From assembly GCF_030272615.1 (NCBI RefSeq), contig NC_081406.1, forward strand, positions 264,837,192 through 264,897,191: DNA of 60,000 nucleotides, written 5' to 3'. Below the pieces are notes generated by a model. The model had not been told where the DNA came from and searched no databases. It was given only the letters and a program-made list of their open reading frames with translations. The position numbers and the translations under genes are program-made. Below, one piece after another: positions 10,258 through 18,973 of the stretch. The stretch comes from Cryptomeria japonica (lineage: Eukaryota; Streptophyta; Pinopsida; Cupressales; Cupressaceae). Each line of letters starts with the position of its first letter. Position 1 is the first letter of the stretch.

Positions 10258-13200
10258 TTGAAATGTTGTGTAGGTATCAAGATGACGACTCCAAAGGCTC
10301 GAGTATCTACTAGTCACCTGACACTCATCAAAGAAGATCAGAAGAATGACGAATTGGAGACCAGGATCGTGTCCAAATGGAGTAATATCAGAGACACCAA
10401 CTTAGGAAACTTCAATGTGAAGAAGTTTCAAGAAGTCCCATACATTGACAAGCCATCACCTGTTGCAAAGAAGATAATTGAGAGTGGTATCATCAAGGCT
10501 GCAGGTTTCCCCCCCGCCATCAAGTGTCATGAGTTGATGATCGAATGTGCCCGCCACTATGACTCACAATCAAGAACGATCATATCCAAGGACGGGAACA
10601 TCTTAGCTTACCTTTCAGAGGAGGCCATAAGTGAAGCTCTTCACCTTCCAAAACATAAAGATATGATTTACAAAAGCTTAGAAGGAGCCAGGTCAATCTA
10701 TGAAGATGATCCTGATACTTGCCTGAATCTCATCAATAAGAATTGGTTGCTCAAAAGTCGGCCTCGCCTGAACAAGATTCCCAATACATCGCATAGGATC
10801 GACTTCGAGGAGGAATACAGAGATTTGGTAACTTTGCTCAATCGAGTTACAGGGGCTCCTCAAGCCTTCTACTTTGAAAAGTGGATGTTCTTCTTCATTC
10901 AAGTGATAGTCCAAGGAAAAGGAATGCTTGATTGGGCCAGAATTATTAGCAATTGTCTGGATGTGCAGTTGAGAAGGCTAAGACCCACCAAATCGTTCTA
11001 CATGAGCTCATATGTTATGTATGCCTTAATCAGGAGTTTTGAGTATGCAGGGCTACCTCACAGAGGAGTGATCGGAAGAGGACCCGAAGAAATGAGAGTT
11101 TGTGACTCTTATGTTCATCTACATCATCCGCCTAGAAGTGACTACAAGTTAGTCAATGATACCTTCACGATGAACATTACTAGGATATTGCAAGGTGGGA
11201 TTCATAATCGACTATCTCTGGATGCACAAGAGCTTGTGAAGAAGTATGGTGCATGGTTCATCCAGTTTCAAAAGTTTACATACATCAGAGTTCATGGGTG
11301 TCCTTCACCTCCCTACATGTTGCCGAGGTATCCGACAGACAGGATAGTGCTACTTGAGGTGACTAGACAATTGGCAGCTTATGCAAAGGCATCCAGACAC
11401 AAGCATGGAAATGGAATTCCCGTGCCCATCATACTAGGGAATTCACTTGAAGTGTGTCCTAACACTCAAGCCTCAAAAGATGCAGAGAAGGAATTATCTT
11501 TATATTCATTCACATCCTTTGCCTCGCGGGAGAATTTTGATCCTCACGGTTATATGGAGGAGACAAGCGATAAGAAGTACAAACAAGAGTTTCAGGTGGA
11601 CTTTTGGATGAATCTCCCAAGTGATTTAGAGGTTAAAAGAAAGATGCATTCCAGGCTACCCTTAGATTTCATCAGGAAATGCAAAGCTTTTAGAGTAGCT
11701 GATCAAGCCCAGGATAATGGTAGATGCCTCCAGTCGTCCTATGAGAAAGAAGACAAAGGAGTGAAGATAGATTGGAATGAGCCCGAGGTTTTAGACTTGA
11801 GAGCTTTGATGGCCCCTGTTTTATCATGCACTCGCAGATGGGTAGATGTACAGCATCAGAAGTTGAAGGAGCGGAATGTATCAATGACTTTTACTTTGGA
11901 GGCAAGATCAGAAGAAGGAGAAGCAAGCGTAAGTGAGAACACTTCTCATCCTAGAGGTGCAAAGAGGAAAGAAAGATCTGAGAAAAGAGAGCCTTCCAAG
12001 AAGAAGCAAGAAGCCAATCTTGGTCACCCATCGAGCACATCTTCTCGACATGAAAAGAAGGCAAGCCAAGGAGAGGGTCAAGGGAGGATGGTACCTGAAG
12101 TTGATGAATCTATGGAATCCATGGTACAAAATGACAAGCCAGAAAACGAACAGACGCCTCAACATTCGTCAAGTCAATCTCTCCAAGTTGATGCTAATGA
12201 GCTACATGAAGAGAAGAATGATGATGAAGTGACATCTCCTTTTCGAGAGGATGGACCACCGCTTAAAGAAATACAAGTAAGAGAAACAAGATCCGCCATT
12301 CCGGATTGGTTAAAAGAGAGACTGACAAGGGTGGTTGTGGTTGAAGAGGAAGAAGATGTATTTGATTTAGAAAGCCTTATAGGGAGTTCTCAAGAGGTGA
12401 TAGAAAAGAAGAAGGCCACAAAGATGTCCAAGGTACTAAGGGATGAGGCAGGATCCAGGAAATTGCAAATAGCTACACCAGTAGTGGACAAGTATGAAGG
12501 TGAGATTCTTGCAAATGAGTATGACTTAGAAACATTTGAGCTTGGTCCACTTACCACCGAACAAGTAATGGAAGAGGCAACCGATTCATTTGAAGCACTT
12601 AAAGACAAGCTTAAAGAAGAAATGGAAAAAAATAAGAAGCTTGAGAGAGAGGTCGATGCTTGGAGAGGCTATTTTAGTCATCTCAATCAGCCCTTGAGAC
12701 GTCAGGATCCAGCAGTATCTCCTTTACAGGCACTTCCTCTTGAATCAGTTGGCGAAGCAGAAAGGGTCAAGAGCTTGGTTCAGCTTATGAGCTCTTGGAT
12801 TGATAAATCCCACACGATAGCCTTTGAATTTGCAACAAGAATGATGAAGACAATTCATCGAGCTATCCAGGTCCTTGAAGTTATCCATAGTCTAATGATA
12901 ACTGTAGCCGCTTTCACTCACACTAGAGATGTTATCATTCCTATCCTACAAGTGATAAGGCAAACACCAAGACGGATCCTGGCACAAGAAAAGATAATGG
13001 ATGGAGGAACTCATAACCTCCTACAGTGGTCAGCTCTGCTCCAGATGAAAGAGGTCCTTTTTGAAGACACTAACACCAAATGCAGTCAAGTGGAAGGTGT
13101 CATCCATCCAATTCAAGATAAGGTGTTTGAAGTGTTGTGTACCATTCTTGGTAGGCGGATCGAGATTGAGACAGATGTGGACATCCAAGAGTTGGAGGAG

Positions 13201-13485
13201 AGAGTCAAGGTCATCTTCTGCAAAGAGGAGAACGTCATCACAGATGAGCAACGAGATCTAATGTTCACTACCATGTTCCTGATTGAGAAGATCAAAGAAC
13301 TTGAACATGCATGGGAGACAACTCTTCTCACTACTTTTGATCAAGTCCTTCACTTGGAAGAACGAATGAAGAATCTTCCTGAGATTCCCATTGCTGAGAT
13401 TGAGGGAATTGTGTCCAGATTCGTTGGATATGCTAAAAAGGAGCATAGGAAAGGGAACAAAATTCTAGATGAAAAGTTGTTATAG
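10258..13485 (+). CDS. Intact 1075-codon ORF of unknown function, gag-like by position
   Basis: This is the only long unbroken frame in the window. Two starts are possible: 10258, or 10282 (MTTPKARVS) if GTGTAG just upstream is a splice acceptor. Residues about 1-530 look globular and contain AISEALHLP and MSSYVMYALIRSFEYAGLP, loosely reminiscent of plant transposon ORF proteins. Residues about 550-690 are charged and Ser/Glu/Lys-rich, probably disordered. Residues about 780-850 look like a coiled coil (EALKDKLKEEMEKNKKLE), followed by a helical C-terminus. No zinc knuckle, protease, RT, integrase or transposase motif is visible. The stop lies two bases before the LTR-like block at 13488, which suggests it is the last gene of an LTR element. 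A structural, gag-like role is inference; I do not recognise the family. Confidence 0.8.
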   Translation: MKCCVGIKMTTPKARVSTSHLTLIKEDQKNDELETRIVSKWSNIRDTNLGNFNVKKFQEVPYIDKPSPVAKKIIESGIIKAAGFPPAIKCHELMIECARHYDSQSRTIISKDGNILAYLSEEAISEALHLPKHKDMIYKSLEGARSIYEDDPDTCLNLINKNWLLKSRPRLNKIPNTSHRIDFEEEYRDLVTLLNRVTGAPQAFYFEKWMFFFIQVIVQGKGMLDWARIISNCLDVQLRRLRPTKSFYMSSYVMYALIRSFEYAGLPHRGVIGRGPEEMRVCDSYVHLHHPPRSDYKLVNDTFTMNITRILQGGIHNRLSLDAQELVKKYGAWFIQFQKFTYIRVHGCPSPPYMLPRYPTDRIVLLEVTRQLAAYAKASRHKHGNGIPVPIILGNSLEVCPNTQASKDAEKELSLYSFTSFASRENFDPHGYMEETSDKKYKQEFQVDFWMNLPSDLEVKRKMHSRLPLDFIRKCKAFRVADQAQDNGRCLQSSYEKEDKGVKIDWNEPEVLDLRALMAPVLSCTRRWVDVQHQKLKERNVSMTFTLEARSEEGEASVSENTSHPRGAKRKERSEKREPSKKKQEANLGHPSSTSSRHEKKASQGEGQGRMVPEVDESMESMVQNDKPENEQTPQHSSSQSLQVDANELHEEKNDDEVTSPFREDGPPLKEIQVRETRSAIPDWLKERLTRVVVVEEEEDVFDLESLIGSSQEVIEKKKATKMSKVLRDEAGSRKLQIATPVVDKYEGEILANEYDLETFELGPLTTEQVMEEATDSFEALKDKLKEEMEKNKKLEREVDAWRGYFSHLNQPLRRQDPAVSPLQALPLESVGEAERVKSLVQLMSSWIDKSHTIAFEFATRMMKTIHRAIQVLEVIHSLMITVAAFTHTRDVIIPILQVIRQTPRRILAQEKIMDGGTHNLLQWSALLQMKEVLFEDTNTKCSQVEGVIHPIQDKVFEVLCTILGRRIEIETDVDIQELEERVKVIFCKEENVITDEQRDLMFTTMFLIEKIKELEHAWETTLLTTFDQVLHLEERMKNLPEIPIAEIEGIVSRFVGYAKKEHRKGNKILDEKLL

Positions 13486-13487
13486 GA

Positions 13488-14558
13488 TGATGTGGCAACT
13501 TAATTCCTATTGGTCTATGTTTCCTCGATTTTTGTGCCAATTAAATATTTGGCTATGCATTTAATAATGTTCATATAAATGGCGGCCTTTTTTGTAACAA
13601 ACCCTAATTAGGGTTTAGGTGTCAAAATCTCAGCCATTGATCTTCTTTCGATCTGGGCCATTCATTGTATTTGAGGATGCTATATATACCCTCACTCATT
13701 TTCATTTTGATAATAGTTAGAAGTTAGAGAAGAGAGAGAGCTTAGAGAAGAAAGTTATTGTGTAGCAAGATTGAGTAGTGAAGAAAGAATTTTGAACAAT
13801 TGTTGTCTATTTGGCTTTGAGATCAATAAAATATTGAAGTTATGGTGTTTTATTGCAATACTTGTGGCTATCTTCATGATTGTTTATCTTCTTGAATCAC
13901 TCTCAGTCGAAGTAGTATTTAAGTTTAAGTTTGAAGGACTAAGTGTTGTGCCTGATCTTTGGTGAGATTCATGTTCCAAACCACTAGCTTCTTATTGATT
14001 GTAAGGACGCCTTGTGTGGTCAACTGGAGATATTGAGATTGCTTAAACATTCAATCATTGTTGAAATATTGATATGTATCTATATGATAGTATCTATATC
14101 CTTGATGATTTGAAAATCACTGAATCACCTTAGAAGATCGCATCAATTCCAGTAGAGTTGTAATTTCTTGGCAATACTGAAATTGGTAGAATCTTACCAA
14201 GTCTAGCCTACATTGAGTCATTCTTAGGATTAGATTAGAATTCATCTCTTGAAACCCTTGTCTTTTGCTATTTTTGAGAATCTGTTAGTATTAGGAAAAT
14301 CATGTTCCTGCAGTCAAAAGAGAGTGACACGGACAAGCTTTCTCAGAAAGTGCGTAAGACCCCTTGAAGAAACAGCATTTACAACGAACACTGGTGCTTA
14401 TCCACACGTAGAGATCCTACAACGAAGATCCTTGAAGTCACCCTGATTGATCCTTTTTCGCGATATCTTCAGCATTCAGAGGCTTTAATCAAGAGAGGAT
14501 AAGGTACCATTTGGGTATTTTATTCTGTGTTTGGCTGTGTACAAAATACACATCAACA
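13488..14558 (+). repeat. LTR-like block without a partner
   Basis: The block starts TGATGTGGCAAC and ends ACACATCAACA. TGATGTG and CACATCA (to 14555) are a perfect 7 bp inverted pair, typical of LTR ends. Inside are a TATA box (GCTATATATACC near 13680) and AATAAA-like signals (TCAATAAAATATT near 13825). The 1075-codon ORF stops right before it and the glyoxal oxidase fragment begins right after it. No second copy exists in 6414-10257, so if it is a 3' LTR its 5' partner was lost. Confidence 0.6.
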
Positions 14559-15190
14559 CTACTCCTCATACCGAATGCAACTGAGAAGGTGACGGTGAAG
14601 GTGGTGTTGTAGGCAATATTGGAGGTGGCAGACATGGTGATTATCTACGGGTGAAGGACAACATAGATGCTCTCCAAATGATAAGGGTTGTACACTTCCA
14701 AACGAAGATCCGTCAGGAATCGCGTTCCCGTGAGAACGTAATTGAAGTGTGGGTTGGAGTCGCCAGCCTTGACTCTACCGTCGGGCAAGACGTTGGCAGT
14801 GGAGTGGTACATTCTAGAGATACCGGTGGCCGCGAGAACGTAGAAACGTTGCTGCCCAATGGGTAGACTATGTCTATAGAGATTGGGCGTGAAGACTGGC
14901 GTGTTGGCCATGTCCCACCCGGCCACACCTTTGGCTGCTCCGTTTATGATTAGAATTTCGTCGTTGGGGAGAATGAGCATGTCAGACATGGTTCTTGGCT
15001 CGAGCATGTCTTCCATTCTCCACGAAGGATTGGCGTCTGTGATGACCATTCTTCCACAGCTGCGCAGGGCAGCCGTGAAATTACTGGCTTTGGTGGTGGC
15101 GTAGCCATTGTCGGGACAGCCACCGCAGATGAGGATTTCACCTTGGTGGCATTCGGTGTTATAATTTGCATCCAAAATCCACATTGATGA
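14559..15190 (-). pseudogene. Captured glyoxal oxidase (GLOX)-like gene fragment
   Basis: On the minus strand, 15190 to about 14570 encodes part of a galactose/glyoxal oxidase-like protein. It includes GEILICGGCPDNGYATTKAS, PRTMSDMLILPNDEILIING, RFYVLAATGISRMYHSTANV and VLPDGRV with SNPHFNYV. These are hallmarks of the beta-propeller region of plant GLOX, a secreted copper radical enzyme that oxidises aldehydes and makes hydrogen peroxide. The open stretch is about 190 codons and then breaks at a TAG near 14642. Family-like sequence (NIAYNTTFTVTFSV) continues in the same frame to about 14575. Both ends of the gene are missing and there is no intron. It lies antisense to its host element and is a fragment with no expected enzyme activity. 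Confidence 0.85.
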
Positions 15191-15369
15191 CCGAGCTAGC
15201 CGTATCATTTTTTTTATTGGTTCGAGCATTTCGAGTTTGAGGCTTAGAGCATTTGGTCACAACATTAAAACTTTGACTAATGTATTGTCTTCGGCTTTGA
15301 TTGATATACAAGCTGACCTCAAGTTTGTAACTGAGGTGTAAGCGATATTTCTATTAGAAGCAATGTATA
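15191..15369. other. Spacer between the two captured gene fragments
   Basis: About 180 bp with no coding signal that I recognise. It could be intron or flank sequence from one of the source genes, or filler at the join. Confidence 0.4.
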
Positions 15370-16161
15370 ATGATCCGACTATTGTTCCGAGTTCAAAATT
15401 ATTTAATTAAAGAGTGGTCTAGCATTCAAGATTGGAGTTTCAACAATTATCACTGGTATCTGAAGCAAGAGTGGAGGTGCATGGGCAAGAACAAGTTGAA
15501 GTTCATCTCGGATCCTGAAAGACCCATGCAGTTTATTTATTGGACTTCCTATGGGTCAGTCCACCATTTACATCTCTGCTGGAACAGTGTTGTCTATGAC
15601 GACTCTACAGCCGTGGTGATTGATGGCATGAACTTCCTTGTTACGCTTCTATCTTCGTTTGTTGTGCCTCCTTCCATGTCTCTTTTCCAGCTCAAGTTTC
15701 AGTCTGTTGTTCAGAGTGTTACTTTTACTTCTAGAGGTTCTGAGGCTCATTTAGTTGTAGGACTCTCAAATGGAAATTTGAGTATCGTGAAATTTCCAGA
15801 AATGAGTATTTGGCATGAATTGGAAGATGTTGTATACAATACTGCAATTATTGATAAGAACAGTCTTCAAATAGAATTTGGCAACCTTAGACATATGACA
15901 TGGATAGATTCCAATGTTCTTCTAGGTGTATTGCATTCTAACCGCAGTCAGGTGGAGGATGCAGGGTTCAAGTATATATCATCCAATGGTTGGGTTGTCA
16001 AATCATATGTGCATACAGTTATGCAGAGTCCAATAGTAGCCATTGTTGCAGATCATTGGAGAAATCATGCTCAAGGAGCGAGGATCAAGAGGGAGTTCAG
16101 TATTCAGAAAAATGGAGACACGGCTTGCTGCCATGAGACTAAGTTGGTGGCACATAACTGA
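15370..16161 (+). pseudogene. Captured Elongator complex subunit 1 (ELP1/IKAP)-like fragment
   Basis: The 263-codon frame contains NNYHWYLKQEWR, DPERPMQFIYWTSYG, STAVVIDG with FLVTLLSSFVVPP, and GLSNGNLSIVKFPEMSIWHELE. These match the N-terminal beta-propeller region of plant ELP1, the scaffold of Elongator, which modifies wobble uridine in tRNA and affects transcription. ELP1 proteins are about 1300 residues, so this is roughly a fifth. Similarity starts around codon 15 and fades near codon 220. The tail appears unrelated. The frame lies in the same orientation as the host element, with no intron and no premature stop, so the capture may be recent or may have come from one exon or an mRNA. 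A functional Elongator protein is not expected. Confidence 0.82.
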
Positions 16162-16597
16162 AGACATCTCTCGAAAAGAAAGAACCTATTCAGTTTGTCA
16201 TTGTGATCAATTTCTTCATAGAGGAGGAATTAACATTTAGAGGGAGTATGACAAACTATTAGAGGCAACCTTGGACAAGGAGGTCGGGAGGTTGGAGCTT
16301 CTGAGGGAGTCACATCATTATGAAGGTTTGTGTTAATGCATTCTTCTCTGTGAGGGAGAAGTTTGAGGTATAAGCCCTTGTTAATGCATTCTTCTCTTTG
16401 AAAGAGAAGTTTAAAGTGTCAACTCTTGTTAATGCATTTCTCCTTGAGAAAGATTTAAGGTGAAAGCCTTATCTCACCCTCTGATATGGTTCATGGTGAA
16501 TGTCATGTGTATGACTCCATGACAAACATCATGTGAGAGAGTCCATGATGATTTTCTTGTACTTGTGTGTTTACTCTTTGGATGAGCCATGGTGAAT
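16162..16597 (+). repeat. Short degenerate tandem repeats
   Basis: Units containing GTTAATGCATTCTTCTCT followed by GAGAAGTTT recur near 16333, 16380 and 16430, about 50 bp apart. Sequence with CATGGTGAATGTCATGTG and CATGATG follows. No coding frame is supported. Confidence 0.6.
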
Positions 16598-16680
16598 ATC
16601 ATTGTGAGGTGACGATCTCACAATGATGAACACTTGTACATCTCACCATTATTGTAAGGTGACGATCTCACAATAATGGT
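16598..16680. repeat. Two adjacent hairpins sharing the loop GTGACGAT
   Basis: Hairpin 1 (16598-16627) has 11 bp arms, ATCATTGTGAG and CTCACAATGAT. Hairpin 2 (16645-16680) has arms ACCATTATTGTAAG and CTCACAATAATGGT with a single mismatch. Both have the same 8 nt loop, GTGACGAT. The arms differ between the two hairpins but still pair. Confidence 0.8.
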
Positions 16681-16690
16681 TGTATATATC

Positions 16691-17042
16691 ATTATGGTGG
16701 ATATCATGTGAAGTGATATCTATGGATATGCCATAATGGTGGATATCATGTGAGGTGATATCTATGGATAAGCCATAATGGTGGATATTACATGAGGAGA
16801 TATCTATGGTGGATATCACGTGAGGTGATATCTATGGATAAACCATAATGGTGGATGTCACGTGAGGTGATATCTATGGATATGCCACAACGGTGGATAT
16901 CACGTGAGGTGATATCTATGGATAAACCATAATGGTGGATGTCACGTGAAGTAATATCTATGGATATGCCATAATGGTCGATATCACATGAGGTGATATC
17001 TATGGATAAATCATAATGGTTGATATCACGATGAGGTGATAA
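16691..17042 (+). repeat. Tandem array of a 42 bp unit with an 8 bp stem
   Basis: About eight to nine copies are built around CCATAATGGTGGATATCAC and GTGAGGTGATATCTATGG. GATATCAC and GTGATATC form a stem over GTGAG. Units ending GATATG alternate with units ending GATAAG or GATAAA, suggesting an 84 bp dimer. One copy carries an internal partial duplication near 16795-16825. Minus-strand frames rich in ITSRDI and HHYGLSID are translations of the array. Confidence 0.88.
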
Positions 17043-17130
17043 GCTTCTTTTATACACATAAGTGTGGTCATTGTGTTAGTCATCACGATGAGGTGATATG
17101 ACTTGTAGAGATTAAGAAGGATTCCTCCCT

Positions 17131-17143
17131 AGCTAAGAGGGAG
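17131..17143 (+). other. Polypurine tract of the inner element
   Basis: AGCTAAGAGGGAG abuts the start of the right LTR at 17144, the correct place for plus-strand priming. Confidence 0.75.
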
Positions 17144-17655
17144 TGTTGATGATGTAGCGTCAGAAGTAATCCTTCAGGGCCAAATAACAGAGACCAAATA
17201 TGTGAATGGCCTATCGGCCTTACATATTTGGTAATCCAATTTATTATCCATTGATATCGTATATATTGCATTACTGGTTTGTTTAATAATTAACCATTGC
17301 ATTATCGAAATTGATATATATCAAGTTTGTTAAATAATTGTTAAGACAAACAAAGTATTGGTTCATGAAGAACCGATTGTGTTTAATTCATTATGAATCG
17401 GTGCATGTATATCGTGCTTATTGGAAACCGACTCATGTTGTGATGAAGAGTCATGAATTTGGTTGAAAGCTATCCGAGTTGATATATATATATGGATAAT
17501 ATATCTCCCTCTTGTAGTTTGAGAGATAGACACAAAAAAGAAGTTGGAATAATATAGATCTACGTGCAGACCACACACAAATCGAAATTATCAGCATAGC
17601 AGAAGACATAAGAATATAGAATACACGATATCAATCAGAGCAAAACCAGTCAACA
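17144..17655 (+). repeat. Right LTR of the inner element (512 bp)
   Basis: It is a full-length match to 5904-6413, including the palindrome (17194-17231). It ends GTCAACA and is followed by AGAAA, the target duplication, and then Copia-A leader sequence. Confidence 0.93.
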
Positions 17656-17660
17656 AGAAA

Positions 17661-17900
17661 AAAATCATCGCAATTTTTAGGCCAAATATTTCTGACGAAG
17701 CCCACAAAAATCATGGCCGAAAATCTCCAGTGCCCAAACACAAACACAAGGCCCAAAAAAAAAACCTTCGAACCAAAAAAACCCTCGAACCAGACTTTGC
17801 AAAGAGGAATGCCCAGGAAGAGAAACTTATGAAAAAATCTCTTCAAAAAAACCTTCAAAATTTTTCACTAAAATAATTTTCGAAAATCTTTAATTTCCAT
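17661..17900 (-). other. Copia-A 5' leader, distal part
   Basis: This is A-rich sequence continuing the composition of 5239-5903 and leading into the primer site at 17901. No gene is seen. Confidence 0.65.
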
Positions 17901-17912
17901 GCTCTGATACCA
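17901..17912 (-). other. Copia-A primer binding site
   Basis: On the minus strand TGGTATCAGAGC directly follows the end of the LTR, the initiator-Met tRNA type. It fixes the boundary of the 5' LTR at 17913. Confidence 0.88.
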
Positions 17913-18152
17913 TGAAAAATAATTGAATTAATTAATTACGAATATACAACGTATATAAACGAATTACAAGATGGTCTTCTAAAAATAACGAACCGTTAAA
18001 CTAAAGCTTCAACATGAAGCTAAAAAGCTAACTATGCATTCTTATAAAAGAAGCAAGAGTTGCACTTAAAAGACTAAACAAACTAAAAAGTTAAATGACC
18101 ATTAATAAAGAACTAAATATAACTAACTAAAATATAATTAAACATTCTAATA
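17913..18152 (-). repeat. Copia-A 5' LTR (240 bp)
   Basis: Read on the minus strand it runs from TATTAGAATG to CAATTATTTTTCA. It matches the 3' LTR remnant at 1140-1376, apart from a short internal deletion near 18025. Similarity ends at CTAATA (18147-18152). Confidence 0.85.
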
Positions 18153-18973
18153 TGAATATGGAGATACTTGGAAGAAATATCACTAATATAATTGTTGATG
18201 GTGGATCTAGTGTGAACGTATTTCCAGAAGACACTTGGAGAAGTCTAGGCAAATCAATAATTTGGCCCCCAACTTTTCAACTAGTGAGTGTAGATCAACA
18301 AGGTATTAAGGTACTTGAGTTTTAATGGGTCAAAAGGCAAATATTTTTTGTTGAATTTTGTGTTCATTTTGTTACAAAAACAAAAAAGCGTATGATGCAT
18401 TGTTGGGTCGAGATTGGCTAGCAGCAACCAATGCCAACCACAACTAGAAAAAATAACTCACTCTCAATTGAAAACAAAAGTCAGCAGTATACAATTGATT
18501 TGAAGAGCCAAGCAATAAGTGAGAAAGCAGCTTCATCTAATTCAAACTCTAACAAAGAATGGATAGAAAATCAAGATCACGGTCCAATAGAGCCAAATGA
18601 TGAAGGGGTCCTAGAATTGCAATCGTTTTCAAAGGATGAAACAAATTCTCTCCGCAATCTATTTCATTGGCAAATGGAGGACTATGAGGTATTTCTATTA
18701 AACTGTAATTTTATTGAAACTACAAAGATTGATGAAGAGAAAAAAGGACTGTACAAAAAGCAACCATTGAATAGGATTTGCAAAAAACGGCAATTCCAAT
18801 TCCAATTGAGGCACTTGACTTTACTAAAGGTTGCAAAATTAATGAAGGTTAATCTCAAAATAATAATATTAAAATATTTCATTTGGTGCACACAGATACT
18901 TGTCATCAAGTCAGAAGTAGAACAAGTTCACAAGAAAATTATAAAAAAGGTAAAAGTATCCTACAATGTGTAA
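18153..18973 (+). pseudogene. Ty3/Gypsy protease fragment and downstream linker
   Basis: From 18153 the plus strand encodes LGRNITNIIVDGGSSVNVFP followed by LVSVDQQGIKVLEF. This is the aspartic protease region of a plant Gypsy element with the DGGS form of the active site. A TAA follows LEF, and a frameshifted continuation reads toward LLGRDWL. The frame 18431-18973 is the low-complexity region that normally links protease and RT. It is acidic, shows no RT motif and has an N-terminal start that is only an internal Met. The upstream part of this element was cut off by the Copia-A insertion or lies outside the window. Confidence 0.7.

Larger units (their letters stand above)
5904..17655 (+). 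mobile_element. Non-autonomous LTR element with hairpin arrays, a large unknown ORF and captured gene fragments
   Basis: Two direct LTRs (5904-6413 and 17144-17655) begin TGTTGATGATG and end GTCAACA. The primer site TGGTATCAGAGC follows the left LTR with no gap, and a polypurine tract abuts the right LTR. The 5 bp AGAAA occurs on both outer sides (5899-5903 and 17656-17660), so this is one insertion into the Copia-A leader. The 10.7 kb interior has no protease, integrase or RT. In order it holds a leader, a 15-copy hairpin array, a 1075-codon ORF, an unpaired LTR-like block, an antisense glyoxal oxidase fragment, a sense ELP1 fragment and tandem hairpin repeats. The unpaired LTR-like block suggests that part of the interior is itself a later nested insertion that lost one LTR. 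Confidence 0.88.
1140..18152 (-). mobile_element. Copia-A: decayed Ty1/Copia retrotransposon split by a nested element
   Basis: Read on the minus strand the order is 5' LTR (17913-18152), initiator-Met primer site (17901-17912), A/T-rich leader (17656-17900 plus 5239-5903), gag, protease, integrase, RT and RNase H, polypurine tract (1377-1385) and 3' LTR (1140-1376, incomplete). Gag-protease-integrase-RT order is the Copia order. The leader is interrupted by a complete LTR element at 5904-17655 flanked by AGAAA on both sides, so the two halves were once joined. The right flank (18153 on) is a Gypsy protease fragment, which suggests Copia-A itself jumped into a Gypsy element. Stops and frameshifts throughout make it non-autonomous. 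Confidence 0.88.

Noticed and set aside
14559-16161. Helitron or Pack-MULE as the agent of gene capture
   Set aside because: I found no CTRR end with hairpin and no long terminal inverted repeats around the two fragments. The LTR element boundaries explain the position, although an older capture step cannot be excluded.
16788-17057. Repetitive protein with ITSRDI units
   Set aside because: Created by the 42 bp tandem repeat; no independent coding evidence.
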